Source: Chitinophagaceae bacterium (lineage in GTDB: Bacteria > Bacteroidota > Bacteroidia > Chitinophagales > Chitinophagaceae). From it: a stretch of 45,624 nt of DNA. Below, piece by piece: positions 40,001 through 45,624 of the stretch (the stretch's first letter is position 1; every line of letters starts with the position of its first letter). The stretch spans positions 1-45,624 of the forward strand of contig JADLHL010000280.1 of the NCBI GenBank assembly GCA_020848815.1. The letters are read 5' to 3'. The notes under the pieces were generated by a model, which was not told the origin of the DNA, did not search any database, and saw nothing but the letters and a program-made list of their open reading frames with translations. The translations under genes were made by a program, and so were the position numbers.

Positions 40001-40331
40001 GCAGCAGCGAAATTGTGAGAGAGGTTTTGCCGGCAATCGACACTTCTTGTGCAGCAAAACCTACGTACGAAAACAGCAGTGTTTCATTGCCCGTTAGTCC
40101 GGTAAGGGTAAAAAGGCCCGAAGCATCTGTTTGTGTACCCTTGGTACTTCCTTTAATGGTAATGGTTACGCCTTGTAACGGCTTTCCTGTTTCATCGGCT
40201 ACTTTGCCCGAAATAGTTTGTTGGGTAGCTTCTTGCGCTTGTGCAGTGGAGAAGGGATACAATGCAGGTGCAACGTTCCCCACCAGCATGCAGACGAGGA
40301 ACCCCCATCGTGCAGACGGAATTTTTTTCAT
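37059..40331 (-). CDS. SusC/RagA-family TonB-dependent outer-membrane transporter
   Basis: 1090 residues. An atypically long signal region ending TAQAQ is followed by a carboxypeptidase-regulatory-like domain (about 39-110, ISGKVADETGKPLQGVTITIKG). The SusC hallmark LNDVVVVGYGT is at 116-126, then the plug domain (ALQGQVPGV, IRIRGNRSLSASNEPLYVVDGFPV, DASATAIYGVRGANGVI) and a 22-strand-type barrel. There is no N-terminal STN domain, so no sigma/anti-sigma signalling is expected through it. It imports a ligand bound by the adjacent SusD protein using TonB energy. Ligand identity cannot be deduced. Confidence 0.97.
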   Translation of the reverse strand: MKKIPSARWGFLVCMLVGNVAPALYPFSTAQAQEATQQTISGKVADETGKPLQGVTITIKGSTKGTQTDASGLFTLTGLTGNETLLFSYVGFAAQEVSIAGKTSLTISLLQDASALNDVVVVGYGTRKRTEVTGATSSLTGEKLRSVPSTNITQALQGQVPGVLATANSFRPGAGSTIRIRGNRSLSASNEPLYVVDGFPVSYTIDDMNPADIENIDVLKDASATAIYGVRGANGVIQITTRKGKAGKTSVNYQGSRSVEQIIRPLPIFNGAEIADSWRQAFFADRSYTRTRGVATASNPLFYYPTALNDIALFRDRFGSIEQWNGIKDAYTWRVYDPANNVFIAQRRATTAEERALMTNLGITSQIDSIDMYDPSKVRSYDWQNNVGLRHGTTDNHSVSVTGGTDKFKSSLNLGYFKQKGIEYAQDYTRYTAGTSVDFKPTKFLNFGTSMSYIHAITNSSTSSYANASGMIPLVEPYDSNGNWIMFPNRDQQIINAINDRNTVFDQTTANRVFGNIYAELTLLKGLKFKTMFGLDRRNSIRGQFNGAQSSIRLGSAANATQTTNEASSWVYDNILTYNTRIKDDHSINVTLLQELQSLNRSSSLTMSANNLIFEQQKWYSLQRNTDATVTGNGTYSASQYLSYMGRIEYGYKGKYLVTLSNRYDNSSVLAEGNKGAWFPSASIAWQVDRESFFMNQNLFSSARFRMGYGRVGNASIDPYQTAGPLGFTNYNWGNGTAAIGSAPTTFATPNLTWEKTATTNIGLEFGLLKGRISGVIDMYSSKTTDQLQNRTIPAANGVSNVYFNLGEVSNKGIEIALTTQNIIRPNFRWTTDWMFTANKEKIVDIDGSGNSNFANLWILGQPLQVYWGFQKDGIFQYTDTAAKGSLPSIYWAKNGRNNNNYQPGRIKIVDANGDSSFSPADRIILGSHNPKFIASIGNTFTYKNWELNFLVYFRVGGMYRVPRPGLVGRYQSNKVNYWTPSNPSNEYQQPTQTSDIPLNWEALTYREATHARVKNITLTYRLPRAVAQKVFMNNAAVYFSAVNPILFHGASDYDPETVPYREFPGTTTNQVGPTSYSFRSYVVGVRVDL

Positions 40332-40662
40332 ACGGCAGTTGTGTTGGGTTAAAATCGAATGTTAAAGTAAAAACGGCCTTTTCCTACACTGTCCTGCACC
40401 GTACTGTAATTAATAAGAAAATATAGTAATACAATTTTTCGAAAATGCCCTAAAACATTGGGTTTTAATGCTGCGGGGCCACATTGATGCGGGTAAAAAA
40501 TCCTTCGGTCAAAACACTACTTTATTTGCGCAATCGTATGCGTAAGCGGTTTTGTTTTGATGTCTGTCAGCAGCCATACTTCAATCTTCATTTCATTTCT
40601 CTTGCCTGGAATGCTTTTATGAACAGCATTGTGTTGCGTAGCAATACGTTCAAGCACAAAAA
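40332..40662. other. Intergenic region upstream of the SusC gene, no gene seen
   Basis: About 330 bases with no credible gene. An 80-residue plus-strand frame (40484-40726) runs through the terminator at 40663-40701 and is rejected. The SusC promoter must lie here, but no clear TAnnTTTG match was found on the minus strand. Confidence 0.5.
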
Positions 40663-40701
40663 GCAAAAGGGTTTTGGCACCATGTACCAAAACCCTTTTG
40701 C
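40663..40701 (-). terminator. Rho-independent terminator of the T9SS-secreted protein gene
   Basis: gcaaaagggttttgg (40663-40677) pairs perfectly with ccaaaacccttttgc (40687-40701) around a 9-base loop. T-rich flanks on both sides allow termination in either direction. It lies 25 bases after the stop codon of the 413-residue gene. Confidence 0.95.
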
Positions 40702-40726
40702 AAAAAAATCAGCGATTGAAGAATAA

Positions 40727-41968
40727 TTACTGCACCACAAAGTTGGTGGTGGTTGGCTTTGTCATGCCAGCATCTTGAACTTGCAGTGTGTACAAGCCGG
40801 CACGCAATTGCTGAATGGGGATGGCCAAACTGCCATTGGTGCTATTCATTTGGCGGCTAATGAGTACCTGACCTGCAGCATTGCTAATTTGTATGCGACC
40901 ATTGAAACCTGCTTGCTGTCCAAGCTGTACTTGCAGTGTATGGCTGGCAGGGTTGGGGTAAATACGCACCGACAATGCCGTGGTGGCTGCAAACTGTACC
41001 TGCTGCACAGCAGAGTAAGTAAAGCTACCATCAAGGTCTACACTTTTCAAGCGATAGAAATTTGTACCATTGAGTGGTGCGGCATCTACCGCTTTGTAGC
41101 TGCGCAAAGTATTGCTGTTGCCACTGGCTGCAACCGTGCTTACGGTGCTCCAGTTGCTGCTGCCATTGCTACTGCGCTGCAATTCAAACTGCTTGCTGTT
41201 GCTTTCGGTTGTGGTGGCCCAGTTGGCTACTACCGTTTGCTTCTCCCGGGCTACAGCAAAATGGCTGAGGCTTACTGGCAAAATAGAAGCGTTGGTGGAA
41301 AGGCTGAAATCATCTACCGCCAAACCATCGTCAGCTCCCGATGCATTCGCATCACTCCAGCGAATCCAGAAAGCTGCACCATTGGCAATACTCAAACCGG
41401 TAATGGTAAAGCTGATGGCAGTACGGTTGCCAGCGGCATTGCCATCTTTGGTACCAGCAGTTGCAGTATTTGGGGTTACAAAATCAAGATTGTTGATGTC
41501 TGACCATGTGGTGCCTGTGCTAAGTGATGTTGCATCTAAACTAAGGCTAAAATCTAATTGATCGGTACGGGAAGCAGTTCCCAAACGCCAAAGCTCACCG
41601 GTGTAGTTAATGGTAATAGAGGTAAGGGTAATGCCTGTGTTGTTGGTAAAAGAAGCGCCGAAAAGTGGGGTTAAGTTACCACTCAATAAACCGCCGAGAG
41701 CTCTGTCTGTTGCAGCCGTTGTACCATAGCTGTAGGTATTACCAGCATTCGAACTACCATTATCCGCTGCGTAAGTGGTGTTAGCATTAGCTCCACTTTC
41801 TAACATAGACCAGCCAGAAGGCAACGTTGTCTGGTTATTTGTCGTACCAGTATTCGCCAGTGCATCAAAATTTTGTGTGTAAGTACTGCCAGCCAGTAAG
41901 GAAATTTGTGCAAAGCTCAAAGAAGACAGCAGGCTCAGTGCCGTCACAAAAAGTAAAGGTTTTCTCAT
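40727..41968 (-). CDS. Secreted protein with T9SS type-A sorting domain
   Basis: 413 residues from the ATG at 41968. The frame is open 21 codons further, but only this start gives a proper signal peptide (MRKPLLFVTALSLLSSLSFA). The mature part begins with a beta-sandwich of the kind seen at the start of many Bacteroidota surface proteins (TYTQNFDALANTG, TLPSGW, FWIRWSDANASGADDGLAVDDF). It is followed by an FN3-like segment (PVSLSHFAVAREKQTVVANW ... NFYRLKSVDLDGSFTYS). It closes with a C-terminal sorting domain (IYPNPASHTLQVQL ... GLYTLQV). It should be exported by the T9SS and surface-anchored or released. No catalytic domain is visible, so an adhesin or structural role is likely but unproven. 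Confidence 0.88.
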   Translation of the reverse strand: MRKPLLFVTALSLLSSLSFAQISLLAGSTYTQNFDALANTGTTNNQTTLPSGWSMLESGANANTTYAADNGSSNAGNTYSYGTTAATDRALGGLLSGNLTPLFGASFTNNTGITLTSITINYTGELWRLGTASRTDQLDFSLSLDATSLSTGTTWSDINNLDFVTPNTATAGTKDGNAAGNRTAISFTITGLSIANGAAFWIRWSDANASGADDGLAVDDFSLSTNASILPVSLSHFAVAREKQTVVANWATTTESNSKQFELQRSSNGSSNWSTVSTVAASGNSNTLRSYKAVDAAPLNGTNFYRLKSVDLDGSFTYSAVQQVQFAATTALSVRIYPNPASHTLQVQLGQQAGFNGRIQISNAAGQVLISRQMNSTNGSLAIPIQQLRAGLYTLQVQDAGMTKPTTTNFVVQ

Positions 41969-42078
41969 AGAAGGGTATTTAATTAAAGTGAGGCGAATAT
42001 AACCCGCCTTTTTGCACCAAATACCCCGCAAACCATAACAGTGAGTAATTAATGGAAACTTAATGCTCAGGGGCTCTT

Positions 42079-42579
42079 TCAGCCCTGCTTAGCCTGCCAT
42101 ACCTGCCACATATTTTGTATGTCGGTGGCAAATACTTCGGCTATGGGAGCCTCCGTTAACTGCCAGCTGCCTTCGGCTATTTCTGCCTCCAGTTCGCCGG
42201 CATCCCAACCGCAATAACCAATCAAACATTTTACTTCGTGGCTACTCAGTCGGCCTTGTTGCAGTAGAGAAACAATGGCTGCAAAATCGCCACCTGTGGC
42301 CAGTCCTTCACAAATGGTGAAACTGTTGGTTACTACATCGGGGCGGGAGTGAAGGCAGTACATCATGTCGCTTTGTACGGGGCCACCATTGTACAAGGGC
42401 TGTGCCGGGCCATGCCGAAATTCCTGCAGCTCATTCAGGTTTCGCCCATGCAGTTGATTGATGATAAACCCAATGCAGCCATCGCTGTTTACTTCTGTTA
42501 TCACCAATATGGTTTGCTCAAAAAAAGTATCATCGAGCAAGGGCGTACTCAGCAAAAACTGACCGGGGCGAATGTGCAT
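42079..42579 (-). CDS. YqgE/AlgH family protein
   Basis: A 166-residue protein matching the UPF0301/AlgH family end to end: GQFLLSTPLLDDTFFEQTILVI, GCIGFIINQ, PLYNGGPVQSDMMYCLH and CLIGYCGWDAGELEAEI. The fold is known from structures, but its biochemical role is not; the name AlgH comes from an indirect effect on alginate in Pseudomonas. The gene stands between the T9SS protein gene and the divergently transcribed potassium channel, and probably has its own promoter. Confidence 0.93.
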   Translation of the reverse strand: MHIRPGQFLLSTPLLDDTFFEQTILVITEVNSDGCIGFIINQLHGRNLNELQEFRHGPAQPLYNGGPVQSDMMYCLHSRPDVVTNSFTICEGLATGGDFAAIVSLLQQGRLSSHEVKCLIGYCGWDAGELEAEIAEGSWQLTEAPIAEVFATDIQNMWQVWQAKQG

Positions 42580-42722
42580 ACAATTGCTTTAGCACCTAAA
42601 GGTACGTGAGTATCTGCCGAATGATTATGCTTGGTTGGACAAATGCATCAATGAAAAGTAGATGCTGCTGTACGACGAACGACTTGCTTCTACAGTATAT
42701 TCGATGACAAACAGGAATCAAT

Positions 42723-43670
42723 ATGGCCGGCCTTCGCAGCAACCGATCTTTTGCCCGTACTAACAACGATACCGGATTTGGCAACAACTCCACTATTCAC
42801 GGTGACCGATTTGTGCTACCCGATGGCACTTTCAATATCCGGCGCAAGGGCAAACGGCCTTGGGAATGGTTTAGCCTTTACCATACCATGCTCAACATTC
42901 CTGCCTGGCAGTTTATACTGGTGGTACTAACGTTTTTCTTTTCGATTAATCTCTTGTTTACACTGGTGTATCTGGCCATTGGCTTTCATGAATTTACCGG
43001 CTATATACCAACCGATAACTGGGGCCGCACCAAAGAGCTGTTTTATTTTAGCCTCGAAACGTATACCACGGTAGGCTATGGCAGAGTGAACCCCACCGGC
43101 GATTTAGCTTCGCTGGTGGCGGGTGTAGAAGCTATGAGCGGCTTCCTTTCATTTGCCTGGGCCACGGGTATGTTGTACGGAAGATTTGTACGCCCACGGG
43201 CCAATTTGCGTTTTAGTAAAACGGCTGTGATTGCACCATTTAAAAACATCACTGGTCTGATGTTTCGGTTTGTAACGCTGAAAGAAAAACATACGCTGAC
43301 CAATGTGCATGTAAAAGTAAATCTGGCCATGAAAGCTCCGGAGGCCGAGGGCGGTCAATATCAATTTTATACATTGGTGTTGGAGCGGTCGCATGTAGAC
43401 AACCTGCCCATGAACTTTACCGTAGTGCATCCGATAGACGAACAAAGTCCGCTGTATGGCATGCAGCCGGCAGATTTTGCAGCTGCCGATGTAGAGTTAT
43501 TTGTGTTGGTGAATGCATTTGATGATGTGTACAGTGCTACCGTGCAACAACGCACCAGCTATGTGTACGAAGAACTACAGCACGGTGTAAAGTTTGTACC
43601 CATGTATCAGGAAAGTGCTGATGGCAGCACCACCATGTTGGAAATGGATTTGCTGGATGTAACGCGGTAA
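42723..43670 (+). CDS. Inward-rectifier-type potassium channel (KirBac family)
   Basis: A 315-residue membrane protein with the KirBac layout. It has a cytoplasmic N-terminus, TM1 (about 62-85, WQFILVVLTFFFSINLLFTLVYL), a pore loop with the potassium selectivity filter TVGYG (116-120) and TM2 (about 129-153). A C-terminal Ig-like cytoplasmic domain follows (about 165-315, SKTAVIAPF ... MFRFV ... NVHVKVNLAM ... YSATVQQRTSYVYEEL). It forms tetrameric potassium-selective pores gated by the cytoplasmic domain. The start at 42723 gives a 50-residue N-terminus, normal for the family. It is divergent from the yqgE gene. Confidence 0.95.
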   Translation: MAGLRSNRSFARTNNDTGFGNNSTIHGDRFVLPDGTFNIRRKGKRPWEWFSLYHTMLNIPAWQFILVVLTFFFSINLLFTLVYLAIGFHEFTGYIPTDNWGRTKELFYFSLETYTTVGYGRVNPTGDLASLVAGVEAMSGFLSFAWATGMLYGRFVRPRANLRFSKTAVIAPFKNITGLMFRFVTLKEKHTLTNVHVKVNLAMKAPEAEGGQYQFYTLVLERSHVDNLPMNFTVVHPIDEQSPLYGMQPADFAAADVELFVLVNAFDDVYSATVQQRTSYVYEELQHGVKFVPMYQESADGSTTMLEMDLLDVTR

Positions 43671-43764
43671 GTTTTTTTTACTAAAGTTCGTTGAGTAGAA
43701 ACAAAGTAAAGGCTTCGAAATTTCGCTAGTAGAAGGACTGAAGTATTGCAAAAAAAGATATACT

Positions 43765-44313
43765 ATGACTAATCCCATTCAGATTCCGCTAAAGAAAATA
43801 AGGATGCTTGGCTATCTAGCCGGAGCTCTCGTATTTGTATTGCTGAGTAGTTGGATGTTGCAACTGACAACACAAGCCAATCAATGGAGTGTAAGCCGGC
43901 TGATGATAATTGTTATTGGTGTGGCTGGTTGCTTGTTTTTTGGTTTGATGGTATTGCTTATGCTTGCTAAATGCATAAGCAGCAAACCGGGGCTAATACT
44001 CAATGAGGAAGGATTGTACGACAACTCCAGTGGTCTGTCGGTTGGATTCGTTGCTTGGTATGATGTAAAAAAAATTAAAATATGGCACAATGGCTCCACA
44101 ACTTTTTTGGTAGTTGTTGTAAATAGACCATCGCAATACATCAAAAGAGAAAAGCAATTACTCAAAAGAATAGCAATGCGAATAAATCAACGCATTACAG
44201 GTTCTCCCATCAACATTCTGGTCAATTTTTTAGATATGAATTTGTACGATCTTCAAGACATAATTGCAGCGAAAATGAAACAGTCAACAGCAAATGAAGG
44301 GCGTAAGCCTTAA
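43765..44313 (+). CDS. Small two-TM membrane protein, STM3941-family-like
   Basis: 182 residues. Two membrane helices lie at about 14-34 (MLGYLAGALVFVLLSSWML) and 46-68 (LMIIVIGVAGCLFFGLMVLLML), with a soluble C-terminal domain after them. That domain starts PGLILNEEGLYDNSSGLSVGFVAWYDVKKIKIW, a PH-like pattern seen in the STM3941 family as I recall it. The function of that family is unknown. It lies about 95 bases after the potassium-channel gene on the same strand and could be co-transcribed with it. It ends at a terminator shared with ahcY. Confidence 0.75.
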   Translation: MTNPIQIPLKKIRMLGYLAGALVFVLLSSWMLQLTTQANQWSVSRLMIIVIGVAGCLFFGLMVLLMLAKCISSKPGLILNEEGLYDNSSGLSVGFVAWYDVKKIKIWHNGSTTFLVVVVNRPSQYIKREKQLLKRIAMRINQRITGSPINILVNFLDMNLYDLQDIIAAKMKQSTANEGRKP

Positions 44314-44339
44314 ATAAAGTTCGCCTATTCAAAATAAAA

Positions 44340-44370
44340 AAGCCCGTTACCAAAAAAAAGTAACGGGCTT
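44340..44370. terminator. Bidirectional terminator between the two-TM protein gene and ahcY
   Basis: aagcccgttac (44340-44350) pairs perfectly with gtaacgggctt (44360-44370) around a poly-A loop. On the minus strand the hairpin is followed by TTTTTTATTTTG, giving a strong terminator for ahcY. On the plus strand the tail is weaker. Confidence 0.9.
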
Positions 44371-44391
44371 TGATTGTAGCTGATAATTAGC

Positions 44392-45624
44392 TTAGTAGCG
44401 GTACATTTCAGACTTGAATGGACCCACTTTGCTAATGCCGAGGTATTCGGCTTGAGCGTCGGTCAGTTCGTCGAGTTGTGCGCCTACTTTGGCAAGGTGC
44501 AAACGGGCTACTTTTTCATCCAAATGTTTTGGCAGTACGTACACTTTGTTTTCGTAGTTGGCGTAGTTAGTCCACAGTTCTATTTGCGCCAAAGTTTGGT
44601 TGGTAAAGCTGGCACTCATTACAAAGCTTGGGTGACCTGTAGCACAACCAAGATTTACGAGACGGCCTTCAGCCAAAATGATGATGTCTTTTCCATCAAC
44701 ATTGTACAGGTCAACCTGTGGCTTAATGGTGTCTTTGGTATGACCATAGTTTTGGTTGAGCCATGCAATGTCAATTTCAATATCGAAGTGGCCAATGTTG
44801 CACACAATGGCTTTGTCTTTCATGAGTTTGAAATGTGCACCCGTAATGAGGTCGCGGCAACCGCTTGCTGTTACAATGATGTCAGCATGTTTTACTGCTT
44901 CAATCATCGGCATTACTGCAAAGCCATCCATAGCAGCCTGCAATGCACAGATAGGATCAATTTCGGTAACAATAACACGGGCACCAGCACCACGAAGGCT
45001 CATGGCACTTCCTTTACCTACGTCACCGTATCCACCAACAACAGCTATTTTACCAGCCATCATTACATCGGTAGCACGACGAATAGCATCTACCAAACTT
45101 TCCTGGCAACCATATTTGTTGTCGAATTTGCTTTTGGTAACGCTGTCGTTTACGTTGATGGCAGGAATGGGCAAAGTGCCTTTGGCCATACGTTCGTACA
45201 AGCGGTGAACACCTGTAGTGGTTTCTTCGCTCAATCCTTTGATGTTGGCAATCAACTCAGGGTATTTATCAAACACCATGTTAGTGAGGTCGCCACCATC
45301 GTCCAAAATCATGTTCAACGGACGGTCGGCGCCACCAAAGAACAAAGTTTGTTCAATACACCAATCCGCTTCTTCCTGGCTTTGGCCTTTCCAGGCATAT
45401 ACACCAATACCTGCAGCAGCAATAGCAGCAGCAGCCTGATCTTGTGTAGAGAAGATGTTACAGCTGCTCCACTTTACTTCGGCACCCAAGGCTACCAGGG
45501 TTTCGATGAGTACAGCAGTTTGGATGGTCATGTGCAGGCAACCGGCAATGCGGGCACCTTTGAGCGGCTGGCTGGCGCCATACTCTTCGCGGATGGCCAT
45601 CAGACCGGGCATTTCGGCCTCAGC
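44392..45624 (-). CDS. ahcY: Adenosylhomocysteinase (partial, N-terminus off window)
   Basis: The reading frame continues past the right edge: the residues before MPGLM are AEAE, matching the usual family N-terminus, so about 30 residues are missing. The remaining roughly 410 residues contain [16 protein letters not shown], the [11 protein letters not shown] substrate segment, the NAD-binding [11 protein letters not shown] and the C-terminal FKSEMYRY. The enzyme hydrolyses S-adenosylhomocysteine to adenosine and homocysteine in the methyl cycle, with NAD as a tightly bound cofactor. All key motifs are intact. It ends at the bidirectional terminator. Confidence 0.97.
   Translation of the reverse strand, partial: AEAEMPGLMAIREEYGASQPLKGARIAGCLHMTIQTAVLIETLVALGAEVKWSSCNIFSTQDQAAAAIAAAGIGVYAWKGQSQEEADWCIEQTLFFGGADRPLNMILDDGGDLTNMVFDKYPELIANIKGLSEETTTGVHRLYERMAKGTLPIPAINVNDSVTKSKFDNKYGCQESLVDAIRRATDVMMAGKIAVVGGYGDVGKGSAMSLRGAGARVIVTEIDPICALQAAMDGFAVMPMIEAVKHADIIVTASGCRDLITGAHFKLMKDKAIVCNIGHFDIEIDIAWLNQNYGHTKDTIKPQVDLYNVDGKDIIILAEGRLVNLGCATGHPSFVMSASFTNQTLAQIELWTNYANYENKVYVLPKHLDEKVARLHLAKVGAQLDELTDAQAEYLGISKVGPFKSEMYRY

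Noticed and set aside
40484-40726. 80-residue plus-strand open frame
   Set aside because: It runs through the perfect terminator hairpin at 40663-40701 and has no family features; it also ends exactly against the opposite gene.
41969-42031. Upstream start codon for the T9SS-secreted protein
   Set aside because: Starting at 42031 would place 21 charged/polar residues ahead of a perfect signal peptide; the ATG at 41968 is the natural start.

Overview
The window looks like a chromosomal segment of a Bacteroidota bacterium, most likely close to the Chitinophagaceae. The evidence is a SusC/SusD pair, type IX secretion (T9SS) C-terminal sorting domains, PorU/PorV-like proteins, a YqgE/AlgH protein, a DUF4268 protein and TAnnTTTG-like promoter boxes. 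The genus call is inference. Both window edges cut genes: a PhnA-like protein on the left and adenosylhomocysteinase on the right. I saw no tRNA, rRNA, CRISPR array, transposase or integrase.

Layout. At 0.0-2.7 kb are a PhnA-like zinc-ribbon protein, a 106-residue unknown, and a two-gene unit of a lipoprotein glycerophosphodiesterase and an outer-membrane beta-barrel protein. At 3.2-6.75 kb, on the plus strand, a compact operon encodes the biotin carrier, biotin carboxylase and carboxyltransferase of an acyl-CoA (probably propionyl-CoA) carboxylase, closed by a strong terminator. At 6.8-13.5 kb is an accessory block, AT-rich in most genes and bounded or interrupted by palindromic repeats. It holds a conserved unknown membrane-anchored protein, a Crp/Fnr regulator, an orphan contractile-injection-system tube protein (gp19 family) and an AAA ATPase plus subtilisin-like protease pair matching the IetAS toxin/anti-phage type. 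At 13.6-15.5 kb is an HscA-type Hsp70.

At 15.7-32.9 kb lies the most unusual part: about 17 kb on the minus strand carrying three very large homologous C25 (gingipain/PorU-type) cysteine peptidases of 1801, 1790 and 1726 residues, plus one PorV-like outer-membrane protein overlapping the last one. Each keeps the His/Cys catalytic motifs and the same N-terminal start motif, but they end differently: a T9SS sorting domain after FN3-like repeats, a beta-helix-like tail with no sorting domain, and a PorU-like FlgD-type Ig domain. I read it as a PorU2/PorV2-type secretion or attachment module with two paralogous giant peptidases that may be cargo or accessory sortases.

At 33-45.6 kb are mostly housekeeping and nutrient genes: tyrS, a DUF4268 protein, a SusC/SusD transporter pair, a T9SS-secreted protein, YqgE/AlgH, a KirBac-type potassium channel, a small two-TM STM3941-like protein and ahcY. 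Several genes end at clear rho-independent terminators. The intergenic spaces, especially before 13.6 kb, carry several families of short palindromic repeats.
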